Positions 1-9,018 of a stretch of DNA of 64,000 nt are shown one piece after another. The translations under genes and the position numbers were made by a program. The stretch's first letter is position 1; every line of letters starts with the position of its first letter. Below the pieces are notes generated by a model, which worked only from the letters and a program-made list of their open reading frames with translations, was not told the origin of the DNA and did no database searches. This DNA is from Streptomyces sp. B21-083 (lineage in GTDB: Bacteria > Actinomycetota > Actinomycetes > Streptomycetales > Streptomycetaceae), in the NCBI RefSeq assembly GCF_036898825.1, contig NZ_JARUND010000002.1, positions 1,054,001 to 1,118,000 of the forward strand, read 5' to 3'.

Positions 1-2
1 AA

Positions 3-704
3 ACCGTCCGGGTGCAGCGTGCTCTGCGACCGCGTGCGCTCATTCTGACCTCGAGCCGCCTCGACACGAACGCCCTCGGCGGGCGCCTGCTCGACGAGTT
101 GCTCGGCTACGAACGCGAGGGCGGCCGGGTAGTGATCGTCGGCGACACCGACATGCCGTTCGACTCCATCAGCTTCGACAATCACGGCCCCGCAAAGGAA
201 CTGGCCAGCTACGTCGCCGGGGCGGGGCACCGGCACGTGACGATCCTCGCCGGCGCGCGCGGGCAGGGGAACGTATCCGCCCGCACCGCGGGCTTCATGG
301 CCGGGCTCCGCGACGGCGGCGTCGAGGAGCGGCACATCCGGATCTCGCACTGCGCGGTGAGCCGCCAAGGGGGGTTCGACGCGGCGCGGCGGCTGGTCGC
401 CGAGGGGCTGGAGCCGCCCCATGCGGTGCTCGCAGCCAACGACACCATCGCCATCGGTGCGATGTCCGCCTTCCGTACTGCCGGGGTGGCAGTGCCGGAC
501 GACGTCTCGGTGACCGGTTTCGACGACATCGAGCTCGCGACCGACGTGACACCGCGGCTGACGACCGTGTCGTTGCCGCTGGCGCAGGCAGGTGCCGAGG
601 CGGTCCGCCTGGCACTCGCGGATCGTGCGGAAGCGGAAGCAGAGCATCTGATGATGCGTGGGCAGGTCGTGGTGCGCGCCAGCACGGCGATCCGCGTCGT
701 CTGA
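3..704 (+). CDS. LacI-family transcriptional regulator, C-terminal part (cut by window start)
   Basis: The reading frame is open to the left edge of the window, so the DNA-binding N-terminus lies outside. What remains is the periplasmic-binding-protein-like effector domain of LacI/GalR regulators: a segment with HVTILAGARG, then the typical NDTIAIGAMSAFRTAG and VTGFDDIELA motifs close to the C-terminus. In this family these segments form the sugar-binding cleft and the dimer interface. It is transcribed towards the broken GH59 gene. A promoter/operator module about 100 bp downstream, repeated before the beta-helix gene, is a plausible target, but that is inference. The family call is firm; the effector is unknown. 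Confidence 0.85.
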   Translation, partial: TVRVQRALRPRALILTSSRLDTNALGGRLLDELLGYEREGGRVVIVGDTDMPFDSISFDNHGPAKELASYVAGAGHRHVTILAGARGQGNVSARTAGFMAGLRDGGVEERHIRISHCAVSRQGGFDAARRLVAEGLEPPHAVLAANDTIAIGAMSAFRTAGVAVPDDVSVTGFDDIELATDVTPRLTTVSLPLAQAGAEAVRLALADRAEAEAEHLMMRGQVVVRASTAIRVV

Positions 705-801
705 ACCGCCCTGAGCCGATCACTCCGGCCGACGCGCACAGCGCCTTCGGGCACCAGAACCTGCCACGTCATAGCCGCATTTCATGCCCGTTGACCGACG
801 C

Positions 802-850
802 TTGACGCCTGCGATCACGAACGGGCACACTGTGCGGAATACGATTTCCC
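802..850 (+). promoter_or_regulatory. Promoter with overlapping palindromic operator, copy 1
   Basis: TTGACG (802-807), an 18-bp spacer and CACACT (826-831) are followed directly by GGAATACGATTTCC (836-849), whose GGAA/TTCC arms surround a central CG-containing core as in LacI-family operators. The same arrangement, with identical spacing and near-identical sequence, occurs at 2496-2544. It lies upstream of the broken GH59-type gene. Confidence 0.55.
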
Positions 851-918
851 ACTGAGAAAAAACTCCTCCACCGGGCGGGCCCCTCTGCGATCCACGCGAC
901 AGGCCCCGCACCAGCTAG

Positions 919-2249
919 GCCGCGCCCGACAAGGGCGCCTGGAGCACCGTCTACGAGACCCTGGACGCCACCGCGTCCCAGACAGTCACCTTCGACGTCG
1001 CCGGCGGGCTGTCCGGCGGGGCCCTGCACGTGTGGTCCACCGACCTGTCGCAGCCCGGCGGCGCCACTCCACGCATGCTGCGGGGCAGCGACCTGACCGC
1101 CGTCGGCGGCACGTACACCCTCACCCTGGAACCCGGTCGGGTCTACACCGTGACCACCACCGGTCAGGGTGCCGGAACGACCACCCCGCCCGCCCGCAAC
1201 CGGCTCCATGCCGTACTCGGACTCCTTCGCCGGATACAGCGCCGACCCGGAGGCCAAGTACTTCGCCTCGATGAACGGCGCCTTCCAGGCCGCCCCCTGC
1301 ACCGGGGGCCGCAGCGGCCAGTGCCTGCGCCAGACCGCTCCGATGAAGCCGATCATCTGGTGGGCGCCGGCCTCGAACGACGTCCGGCCCTACACCCTCA
1401 TGGGCGACGTGGGCTGGAGCAATTACACGGTCAGCTCCGGCGTACTGCTGGAGAAGAGCGGCAGCTCCGCGGAGATTCTCGGCCGCGTGGGCAGTCCGTC
1501 GAAGTTCAGCACCGGGCTGAACGCCTACCACCTGCGCCTGTCCGACACCGGATCCTGGGCGTTGCTGAAGACCGGCACCACCGGCACCAACTCGTGGAAC
1601 TGGACCACCCTGGCCAGTGGTTCGGTCATCGCGCCCGGCACGGGCACCTGGCACAAGCTGGCCCTGACCTTCCAGGACAGCACGATCACCGTTAAGATCG
1701 ACGGGGCCACCGTCGGCACGGTCACCGACACGAGCTACGGCGCGGGCCTGGTCGGCCTGGGCACGGCCGGCTACTACCCCGTCGAGCACTCCAACCTGCC
1801 CGTCACCCACGAAACCGTCCCGGACCTCTCCGACACCTACAAGATCATCAGCGTCGGCAGCGGCAAGGCGCTCACCGCCTCCAACGGTGGAACCAGCGAC
1901 GGCACTCCCATCGTCCAGACCGACCAGAACAGCGGCAGCCAGCAATGGAAGCTGACTTACACCAGCGGCGGCTACCTCACCATCACAGGTGTCACCAGTG
2001 GCAAGGTCCTTGACATCAACGCGGCTTCCACCTGGCCCGGCACCCAGTTGCAGCTGGGGAGTTCCAGCGGGAGCGTCAGCCAGCAGTGGCTGATCTCCCC
2101 TGCCGGCAGCGGCACGTACACCATCGAGTCCCGTTCGAACGGGTACAAACCGACGTGTACAAGGCTCAGACCACCGACGGCACACCGATCTACCAGTGGT
2201 TCACCAACGCAGCACCAACCAGCGATGGAAGCTGGTCAAGGTCTCGTGA
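919..2249 (+). pseudogene. Broken GH59-type galactosidase (galactosylceramidase-like) with ricin-type lectin domain
   Basis: Only the C-terminal part of a secreted glycosidase remains. There is no start: a stop at 916-918 directly precedes the homologous stretch. From 919 the frame reads a domain ending in TYTLTLEPGRVYTVTTT, as in GH59 galactocerebrosidases. Around 1195 the frame must shift by one base to continue as a laminin-G-like domain (PYTLMGDVGWSNYTVS, then GTWHKLALTFQ). A ricin B-type lectin domain with QQW repeats follows from about 1830. Two further shifts, near 2140 and 2215, are needed to reach the natural NQRWKLVKVS end. The catalytic barrel is absent. In intact relatives the enzyme releases galactose from glycolipids or glycans; this copy cannot. 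Confidence 0.75.
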
Positions 2250-2495
2250 CCGACTGAGCACCCGACCGATCCCATGGGCGGGGCAGGTCCCCATCGCCGG
2301 CCTCCCCGCCCATGCGCCAGGAACCCTGAGTTCGGCCTGCGCTCCCGCGCCCGCCGGGCGACGGGTACTCGAGCGGCCAGTGCGCAGCACCATTCGACGG
2401 CAGACAGACCGGGCTGCCGCACGACCCGCTTTCGAATGGTGCCGCCGACTTCCGGCGGAGCCCCACAGCGTTGCCGCGTTCATCTGCTCGAAACC

Positions 2496-2545
2496 TTGAC
2501 GCACTCGCGGTCAACTGGGCACACTGCGCGGAATACGTTTTCCCA
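2496..2545 (+). promoter_or_regulatory. Promoter with overlapping palindromic operator, copy 2
   Basis: TTGACG (2496-2501), an 18-bp spacer and CACACT (2520-2525) are followed by GGAATACGTTTTCC (2530-2543). The stretch GGGCACACTG.GCGGAATACG.TTTCCCA is shared with copy 1 at 802-850. It lies about 280 bp upstream of the secreted beta-helix gene and implies co-regulation by one LacI-type repressor. Confidence 0.55.
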
Positions 2546-2822
2546 CCACGCCCGCCAGGACAAGCACGAGGCTTCCAAACGGTCGGCTTCACATCCGGGA
2601 GGGCACTGTGACACCGCTATCAAGACGCCTGGAGCCGTCGGCGATCTCCGCTCCCGACGGGGCATGTCCGGCCGGCCCGGTTCCCATGCCGTCGAGCATC
2701 CGTCGGTGCATCCACCGCACGGTCCCGAACTGTCCCCGCCCTGGGTCGTTACGCGACGCCTCGACTGGAAGCGTCATGACAGGAGCCAGTACCTCACCAC
2801 CGCAGACGACAAGAAGAGGACC

Positions 2823-5099
2823 ATGACCGTCAATCGAAGACTTGTGTCACAAGCAACCGCCGCCGCACTCTGCGCGCTGGCAGTCGTGCTCGCGTCGATC
2901 GTGCTCATACCCGCGCAGCGGGCCTTCGCCGCCGCGGGCACCACGTACTTCGTGAGCGCGAACGGCAGCGACAGCAACGTCGGAACCAGCAGCAGCGCGC
3001 CCTGGCGCTCGCTGAGCAAGGTGAACGCAACCACGTTCCAGCCCGGCGACACGATTCGCTTCGAGGCCGGTGACAGCTGGACCGGCCAGCTCTGGCCGAA
3101 GGGGTCCGGTGCCGACGACGCCCCGATCGCCATCGACAGCTACGGAACGGGCGCCAAGCCGAAGATCGCAGGCCAGGGCACAGTCGGCGACGCGGTGCGA
3201 CTGAACAACCAGCAGTACTGGGAGATCCGCAACCTCGACGTGTCGAATGCGGTACCCACCGGGACGACAGACGGTTCGAAGCTCGGCGACTTCCGCGGCA
3301 TTGGCGTGCACGGTGACAACGGCCAGACCCTGCACCACTTCGTGATCGACTCGGTGGATGTGCACGACGTCACCGGCGAGGTCAAGTGGGTCGGCGGCAG
3401 CACCGCCGACAACAAGCCGGGCATCACCTTCCAGCAGGGCTGGGACCGCTCCAAGGACACCGGCGGCATCGCCTTCCTCACCGGGGTCCAGGACATCACC
3501 GCGCCCGGTGCCCCGACGGTTCTCGACGGCATCACCGTGGAGAACTCCACCATCAAGAACACCTCGTTCAGCGGGATCGTCACGAAGCAGTACGCCGGTG
3601 ACGCGCCCGGTGCCGTCTTCACCGGCTGGGGCAAGCGCGCCACGGCCACCGACCCCGCCTACACGCCGTACACCAACGTCACGTTCCGCGGCAACTACAT
3701 CACGCAGGCGAACACGCCCTACGGCTGCAATGGCATCTACCTCACCGGCGTCCGCGGCGGACTCGTCGAGGGCAACGTGATCGACCGGGTCGGTGTCTCC
3801 GGCGTCGAGACCAACATGGCCGACAGCGTCACGGTCCAGCACAACGAGATCATGGGCACCCACCTCTCCTCGGGCGGTGCCGACCAGAACGCCCTGGACC
3901 CCGACATCGGCACCACCAACCAGGTGTTCCAGTACAACTACCTTCACGACAACGGCGACGGCATCCTGCTGTGTGCGTGCAACTCCGCGGTCAAGTTCGG
4001 CAGCGTGGTGCTCCGCTACAACGTCATCACCGGCAGCACGCGGTGGAACATCCACATGTCGCAGCAGAGCGGCACGGTGGCGAACATCTACAACAACACC
4101 ATTGCCAACACCAATTCGCAGAACATGGTGACCGGCGGTGTCTCCGGCAAGGCGACGTTCACCAACAACCTGTTCGTCTCCGGTCAGTCCGCCCCCCAGT
4201 TCATACAACCGTCGAGCATCACCTACAACAACAACGGATACTCGTCCAACCTGACTACTCGGCCGGCGTCGGACGCGAACGCCGTGGTCGGCGCGCCGCC
4301 GTTCGTGAATGCCTCCGTCACGGGGCCGTACGGCGACGAGAACGGTCCGAGGCTCGACACGGCGGCGAACTTCGCGCTCCAGTCGGGATCAGTGTTCGTC
4401 GACGCCGGAGCCACAGTCACCGGCAACGGGGGCCTCGACTACGCCGGGGCAACTGTGCCGATCGGGAACGGTCCGGAGATCGGCGCCTTCGAACGCGGCG
4501 CGCCCGACATCGCGTTCACGGACACGTTCGACGGCCTGGCGACCGGCGCGCTCGCCAATGGGACCAACGGATGGCGAGTCATCTCGACCAACAACGACGT
4601 CTCCGTGGTGGAGACGCCGTCCGCCACCGACAAGAGCGTCCGGCTGACCCGCACCATCGAAGGCGGCGGGACCGACGGAACCAACCTCGCCCGGCTCTTC
4701 AGCACCCCGATGCAGGGCGTGGTGACCATCGACACGCAGGTAATGCGCAACGACACTCAGGCCGGCTGGTTCGGGCTGCCCTACGTGTACAACGCCAGCG
4801 GTGCCCCAGCCGTCAGCGTCGCCTTCGCCCGCGGCCAGATCCACGCGTACAAGGGAACCACGGACACGGTGATCGGTACGTACACCAACGGCAAGTGGTA
4901 CCGGGTCACGCTCACCGTGGACACCGTGAACCAGCGATTCGACCTGGACATCGACGGCCATCGCGTGCTGAACGACGCGGCGTTCCGCACCTCGATGCCG
5001 GGGATCGCGAAAGTCGCGTGGTACTCGAACGGGGGTGAGCGCGGGGCGGTGCACGTGGACGACGTCCGGATCTCGCGCGGCACCGGATTCGGCCAGTGA
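2823..5099 (+). CDS. Secreted right-handed parallel beta-helix protein, probable polysaccharide lyase or glycosidase
   Basis: I chose the ATG at 2823, preceded by GAAGAGGA, because a clean signal peptide follows (RR then about 20 hydrophobic residues, ending AFAA); the open frame upstream has no coding character. The 758-residue product starts its mature part with TYFVSANGSDSNVGT and APWRSL, the usual opening of secreted beta-helix enzymes. It continues with many short N-rich coils (residues about 140-470, for example NNTIANTNSQN and TNNLFVSG) and ends in a jelly-roll-like domain (about 560-758, DTFDGLATGAL to VHVDDVRIS). Beta-helix enzymes of this type include pectate and other lyases and glycosidases; the substrate cannot be read from the sequence. 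The upstream promoter/operator module links it to the broken GH59 gene. Confidence 0.75.
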   Translation: MTVNRRLVSQATAAALCALAVVLASIVLIPAQRAFAAAGTTYFVSANGSDSNVGTSSSAPWRSLSKVNATTFQPGDTIRFEAGDSWTGQLWPKGSGADDAPIAIDSYGTGAKPKIAGQGTVGDAVRLNNQQYWEIRNLDVSNAVPTGTTDGSKLGDFRGIGVHGDNGQTLHHFVIDSVDVHDVTGEVKWVGGSTADNKPGITFQQGWDRSKDTGGIAFLTGVQDITAPGAPTVLDGITVENSTIKNTSFSGIVTKQYAGDAPGAVFTGWGKRATATDPAYTPYTNVTFRGNYITQANTPYGCNGIYLTGVRGGLVEGNVIDRVGVSGVETNMADSVTVQHNEIMGTHLSSGGADQNALDPDIGTTNQVFQYNYLHDNGDGILLCACNSAVKFGSVVLRYNVITGSTRWNIHMSQQSGTVANIYNNTIANTNSQNMVTGGVSGKATFTNNLFVSGQSAPQFIQPSSITYNNNGYSSNLTTRPASDANAVVGAPPFVNASVTGPYGDENGPRLDTAANFALQSGSVFVDAGATVTGNGGLDYAGATVPIGNGPEIGAFERGAPDIAFTDTFDGLATGALANGTNGWRVISTNNDVSVVETPSATDKSVRLTRTIEGGGTDGTNLARLFSTPMQGVVTIDTQVMRNDTQAGWFGLPYVYNASGAPAVSVAFARGQIHAYKGTTDTVIGTYTNGKWYRVTLTVDTVNQRFDLDIDGHRVLNDAAFRTSMPGIAKVAWYSNGGERGAVHVDDVRISRGTGFGQ

Positions 5100-5210
5100 A
5101 AGCCAGGGCCAGTCTGGTGGCGTGCGCATTTCGGTAAGTGTACCGATCTAGTAAGCGATTCCTCGACTGCCATGATGCTCAGCTCAGGCTGACTTCATCA
5201 ATATGAAGAA

Positions 5211-5244
5211 GGATCTACCTGACCGATATCGGTCAGGCAGATCC
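5211..5244. terminator. Bidirectional terminator hairpin
   Basis: The inverted repeat has the 20-bp perfect core CCTGACCGATATCGGTCAGG (5218-5237) extended by GGATCT/AGATCC arms with one mismatch. It sits between two convergent genes and can serve both. Confidence 0.75.
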
Positions 5245-5257
5245 GATTGCCTACTGA

Positions 5258-5902
5258 TCAATGGGATGAAATCTGCTGCAGCGTGGCGCTCACCACCGGC
5301 ACATAGAAAGTGGTGATACCCGCCTCGTTGGGATGTGTTCCCGACCCCTCTGTGCCAGGGAAACCGTTGACCAGGTCGTCGAACGTGTATTTCGCACGCT
5401 GGGTGTCGTCGCGCGTGTCGAACGTGGTCTCTCCGAAGACGTCGGCGACGGCGATGTCCCACTTGCGGCAGGCTTTCAGGGTCGCCTCGCGCAGCGCCAC
5501 CTGAGTGTCCCAGTCCCGCGAACCGAGCTTGTGGGCGGCGACGTACACGATACGGGCGGTCGGCCACTTCCGCGCCATGGCGTGCAGCGTCTTCTCCAAC
5601 TCTTCGGCGTAGGTGCCGACCGTGTACGCGCGGTCCCGGAAAATGGACTGCGCGTCGTTGGTGCCTCCGTCGAAGACGACGAAGTCCGGCGCGATTTCGG
5701 TCACTTGCTCGACCTGCGTGAGTATCTGTCCTCCGGAAGCATGCGGGTCGGCGCCTATGGTCGCGCCGTTCCGGGCGAACTTGGTGAGGGCCATACCCTC
5801 GCGCTCCGCAACTACGTCCACGAAACTGTGCGGGTACACATGTCCGTACACAATGCTGTCGCCGAAGGCATAGACGCTCTTACCTACCAAGCCATTGTTC
5901 AC
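5258..5902 (-). CDS. SGNH/GDSL-family hydrolase, cytoplasmic
   Basis: Probable esterase of 214 residues with the family's ordered blocks: FGDS with nucleophile Ser16, an Asn in RNGATIG, GGTND (block III), and SGTHPNEAG with the catalytic His. The usual Asp of the DxxH block is Ser here (SGTH in place of DGTH), so the triad may be altered. There is no signal peptide, so it should act in the cytosol, for instance deacylating an imported oligosaccharide. The GTG start at 5902 is favoured by GGAGGA just upstream. It is divergent from the cupin gene and shares a 127-bp intergenic region that carries a LacI-type operator. Base composition is somewhat more AT-rich than its neighbours. Confidence 0.75.
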   Translation of the reverse strand: MNNGLVGKSVYAFGDSIVYGHVYPHSFVDVVAEREGMALTKFARNGATIGADPHASGGQILTQVEQVTEIAPDFVVFDGGTNDAQSIFRDRAYTVGTYAEELEKTLHAMARKWPTARIVYVAAHKLGSRDWDTQVALREATLKACRKWDIAVADVFGETTFDTRDDTQRAKYTFDDLVNGFPGTEGSGTHPNEAGITTFYVPVVSATLQQISSH

Positions 5903-5951
5903 ATCGTCCTCCTTGCGGCTTCGCTATTCGGGTCTGATTTTAGACAGAACA

Positions 5952-6002
5952 TTGACCGGTTGGGCGATCGGAACGTAAATTAAGAAGGATAGAAAGCGCT
6001 TA
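5952..6002 (+). promoter_or_regulatory. Promoter and LacI-type operator before the cupin gene
   Basis: TTGACC (5952-5957), an 18-bp spacer and TAAATT (5976-5981) form a good promoter. The perfect palindrome AAGCGCTT (5994-6001), inside AAAGCGCTTA, lies just downstream where transcription should start, the classic position and CG-centred form of a LacI-family operator. Confidence 0.55.
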
Positions 6003-6029
6003 CTGAATGGAACTGGAGTGTTGACACAC

Positions 6030-6740
6030 ATGAACACAACCAACACCGGATTGCCCGGGGGCGTCGCCATCTCGCATCTGTCGGTGTACGACTGGCCTGC
6101 CGCCGACGGGGCGTGCGGCGGCACGCCTCACATGCACCTGGCGTGTTCAGAGGCTTATGTCGTCACCGGCGGACGCGGGGCCGTGCAGACGCTGACCTCT
6201 TCCGGGTACGAGGTCACTCCGCTCCAGGCCGGCACGGTCGCCTGGTTCACGCCGGGCACCATCCACCGGCTGGTCAATGAGGGCGATCTGCGGATCACCG
6301 TTCTGATGCAGAACAGCGGACTGCCGGAGGCGGGGGACGCGGTCCTCACGCTGCCCCCGGAGTACCTGACAGATCCGGAGACGTACGCCCGCGCCACCGC
6401 CATCCCGGCCGACGCGCCCGAGGAGGAGCGGGAGCGCGTCGCCCGGGCCCGGCGGGACCTCGCTCTGGAGGGCTACCGGGCACTTCGGGAGGCCGACGGG
6501 CCACAGGCCCTGGCCGCGTTCCACCGTGCCGCCGCCGCGCTCGTACGGCCCCGCATCGCCGAGTGGCGTGAGCGGTGGCGACACGGTGCCGAGGCCTCCG
6601 CCGCGGCCACCGGGGTGCAGCTCGACTGGCTGGAGCGCGGGGATTCCCCTCACCTCGCAGATGCCGCCGTGAGGTCTGAACAGCCCGCTGCCCGTGGGAA
6701 GTTCGGGATGTGCGGCCGGCTTGACGTCTACGCGAACTGA
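6030..6740 (+). CDS. Cupin-domain protein
   Basis: The 236-residue protein has a single cupin fold in its N-terminal half: GTPHMHLACSEAYVVTGG corresponds to cupin motif 1 (two His and a Glu for metal binding) and AGTVAWFTPGTIHRLVN to motif 2. The C-terminal half is Ala/Glu/Arg-rich and probably helical. Such proteins near sugar operons are often sugar isomerase-like or metal-dependent binding proteins, but no function can be assigned. GTG at 6018 is an alternative start; ATG 6030 is preferred because the GGAG at 6014-6017 would abut the GTG. A promoter and a LacI-type operator lie directly upstream. Confidence 0.65.
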   Translation: MNTTNTGLPGGVAISHLSVYDWPAADGACGGTPHMHLACSEAYVVTGGRGAVQTLTSSGYEVTPLQAGTVAWFTPGTIHRLVNEGDLRITVLMQNSGLPEAGDAVLTLPPEYLTDPETYARATAIPADAPEEERERVARARRDLALEGYRALREADGPQALAAFHRAAAALVRPRIAEWRERWRHGAEASAAATGVQLDWLERGDSPHLADAAVRSEQPAARGKFGMCGRLDVYAN

Positions 6741-6876
6741 GGGCGATGCGCACCTGAGGACGCGCGGCGTGCGCGGCCGGTTCGGCCCGCACCCACGGCC
6801 AGGCCGGATGGGCGGTGCAGGCGCAGGGGACGGACCCGGTCCGTCTGCTCCGCGCCCACCCCGGCAGCGGCGCTGG

Positions 6877-7911
6877 TCACCGCCTGCGGCTGAGACGCCC
6901 TGCCGCAGGCGGCTCGGCCGTCGACTCCCGCCAGACGATCCGGAACAAGGAGCCCTCAGCCGTCTCGGGCGCGCTGTCCCTCAGGCCCGCGATCAGCTTG
7001 GCCATGGCCGTACTGCCCAGTTGTTCGAGCTCCACGTCGACGGTGGTCAGTGACGGGGTCATGAACTGCCCGACCCCGGCGTTGTCCCAACCGGTCACGC
7101 TGAGGTCTCCGGGCACGTCCCAGCCGCGCTCCCGGGCGCCTCGGACGACGCCGGCTGCGACAAGGTCGTTGGCCGCGATCACCGCGGTCGGCCGCGCATG
7201 GCTCGGGAGCGCCCGTATCGCCTCGATGCCGGACTCTCCCGACCAGTCTCCGTCGAAGACCCCGACGGACTCGACCCCGAGGCGTTCGACGGTCTCCAGA
7301 TAGCTCTGCTTGCGCGCCCTCGCGGAGGCGAACTGCGCGTCGCCCGCCACGTGGAGGAACCGGGAGTGACCGAGCGCCGCCAAGTGCTCGATCATCCGCA
7401 CCAGGGGCGTGGCGTCGGCCAGCTGCCCGATGCCGCGCATCTCGTCGTCGAAGTCGGCCGAGATCACCACGGCCGTCCTCTGGTGCAGTTTGCTCTCCAC
7501 GGCGGGAAGCACGGGGGCGAGGGAGAGGATGCCCTCGTACTGTCCCGAATCGGCGAGCTCCAGCAGGCGGTCGCTCCTCGCGCGTACGCCGCCCCCGGCA
7601 CTCACGACATCCACGAAGAACCCTGCGTCCTGCGCCGTCGCGCCGGCACCCGCCAGCATGCGTGAGGGGTTGAAGGCCATGGCAGGCATGAGGATGGCCA
7701 GTCGGCCGGTCTTCCGCGTGCGCATCGACCGCGCCACCAGGTTGGGACGGTAGTCCAGTTCCCGTATGGCCTTCTCCACGCGTTCCAGGGTCGCCGGCTT
7801 CAGCCCCCCGTTGAACCGCAGATACCGCGACACCGTCTGGGGTGACACACCGGCGAGCCGCGCCACATCGGTGATCGTAGGCCGTCGTCGCGCCGTGTCA
7901 GCGCCATCCAT
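6877..7911 (-). CDS. LacI-family repressor of the adjacent sugar importer operon
   Basis: Complete LacI/GalR regulator of 344 residues. The N-terminal helix-turn-helix reads TITDVARLAGVSPQTVSRYLR, followed by the hinge YRPNLVARSMRTRKT, then a periplasmic-binding-protein-like effector domain with AVIAANDLVAAG and VTGWDNAGV near the end. I chose ATG 7911 (GGGGGA upstream) over an in-frame TTG at 7935. It is divergent from the ABC transporter operon, and two palindromic operators of the form AGTGAWCGWTCACT lie between them, so it very probably represses that operon and perhaps itself, with release by the imported sugar. Confidence 0.9.
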   Translation of the reverse strand: MDGADTARRRPTITDVARLAGVSPQTVSRYLRFNGGLKPATLERVEKAIRELDYRPNLVARSMRTRKTGRLAILMPAMAFNPSRMLAGAGATAQDAGFFVDVVSAGGGVRARSDRLLELADSGQYEGILSLAPVLPAVESKLHQRTAVVISADFDDEMRGIGQLADATPLVRMIEHLAALGHSRFLHVAGDAQFASARARKQSYLETVERLGVESVGVFDGDWSGESGIEAIRALPSHARPTAVIAANDLVAAGVVRGARERGWDVPGDLSVTGWDNAGVGQFMTPSLTTVDVELEQLGSTAMAKLIAGLRDSAPETAEGSLFRIVWRESTAEPPAAGRLSRRR

Positions 7912-7964
7912 CCGCTTCCCCCACCCTTCCGCCAACGTTCGGTGAAGTCAGAGACTACACACTC

Positions 7965-8023
7965 TTGACGTAAAAAGTGATCGTTCACTATTGTCCTCGC
8001 AACCCACAAAGTGAACGATCACT
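7965..8023 (+). promoter_or_regulatory. Importer promoter with twin LacI operators
   Basis: TTGACG (7965-7970), an 18-bp spacer and TATTGT (7989-7994) form the promoter. Operator 1, AGTGATCGTTCACT (7976-7989), fills the spacer; operator 2, AGTGAACGATCACT (8010-8023), lies downstream of the -10. Centres are 34 bp apart. Both are palindromic with a central CG and differ only at the core bases. The arrangement predicts tight repression by the divergent LacI protein. Confidence 0.75.
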
Positions 8024-8097
8024 TTTCGGGTGACGCGGGGTCCGGGACGGGCCCGCACCACTGTGTTTCCGATGCCGCCGCTCAAGGGAGCAGTGCC

Positions 8098-9018
8098 GTG
8101 AGCTCCATCAACGAACTACGCCGGCTGCGCGGGTCCCAACGGGGCGCGCGCCAGCAGAACAAGGCGGCGTTCTTCTTCCTACTGCCATGGTTCGTCGGGC
8201 TCTTCGGGATCACTCTCGGTCCGATGCTGGCCTCGCTCTACCTCAGCTTCACCAAGTACAACCTGTTGCAGCCGCCGCAGTTCAACGGAGTCGAGAACTG
8301 GACGCGCATGCTCGATGACGAGCGTCTGCACAAGTCGCTCGAAGTGACGTTCAGCTACGTCCTCGTCTCCGTCCCGCTACAGCTGGCGATGGCCCTCGGG
8401 CTCGCCCTGGTGCTGGACAAGGGAGTGCGTGGCCTCGCCTTCTACCGCTCCGTCTTCTACCTGCCGTCACTGATCGGCGGCAGCGTGGCGATCGCCGTGC
8501 TGTGGCGCGCGATGTTCGGGACCAACGGCCTGGTCAACGAGGCCCTGGCCCTCGTCGGTGTCCAGGGGCAGGGCTGGATCTCGGAGCCGTCAACGGCGCT
8601 GTCGACCCTCGTCGTCCTGAACGTATGGACCTTCGGCTCACCCATGGTGATCTTCCTCGCCGGGCTGCGGCAGATTCCGACCTCCCTCTACGAGGCGGCC
8701 TCCGTCGACGGCGCGAAGCGCTGGCGCCAGTTCCGCAGCATCACCATTCCGCTGCTGACACCCATCATCTTCTTCAACCTCGTGCTGCAGATCATCCACG
8801 CCTTCCAGACCTTCACCCAGGCCTTCGTGGTCTCCGGCGGTACCGGAGGGCCCGCCGACTCCACCCTCTTCTTCTCGCTGTACCTGTACCAGCGCGGATT
8901 CGGCCACTTCGACATGGGGTACGCGTCCGCGCTCGCGTGGCTACTGCTCCTCATCGTCGCGGCCTTCACCGCCGTCAACTTCTGGGCCTCAAAGTACTGG
9001 GTGTTCTACGATGACTGA
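8098..9018 (+). CDS. Sugar ABC transporter permease (MalF-like)
   Basis: Inner-membrane subunit of a CUT1-type carbohydrate importer, 306 residues. About six hydrophobic segments are visible (first FFFLLPWFVGLFGITLG; last LAWLLLLIVAAFTAV). The EAA loop that docks the ATPase reads EAASVDGAKRWRQFRSITIP. I placed the start at GTG 8098, seven bases after AAGGGAG; a GTG at 8011 would lie inside operator 2. The next permease gene overlaps it by 8 bp. No ATPase gene is near; in Streptomyces such importers use the shared MsiK ATPase. Confidence 0.88.
   Translation: MSSINELRRLRGSQRGARQQNKAAFFFLLPWFVGLFGITLGPMLASLYLSFTKYNLLQPPQFNGVENWTRMLDDERLHKSLEVTFSYVLVSVPLQLAMALGLALVLDKGVRGLAFYRSVFYLPSLIGGSVAIAVLWRAMFGTNGLVNEALALVGVQGQGWISEPSTALSTLVVLNVWTFGSPMVIFLAGLRQIPTSLYEAASVDGAKRWRQFRSITIPLLTPIIFFNLVLQIIHAFQTFTQAFVVSGGTGGPADSTLFFSLYLYQRGFGHFDMGYASALAWLLLLIVAAFTAVNFWASKYWVFYDD

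Noticed and set aside
2847..4208. Long minus-strand open frame opposite the beta-helix gene
   Set aside because: Val/Gly/Asp-rich shadow caused by high-GC third positions of the plus-strand gene; no family match and no ribosome site.
8011..8097. Upstream GTG start that would lengthen the first permease
   Set aside because: It lies inside the second LacI operator and near the transcription start; GTG 8098 has a good ribosome site and fits family length.
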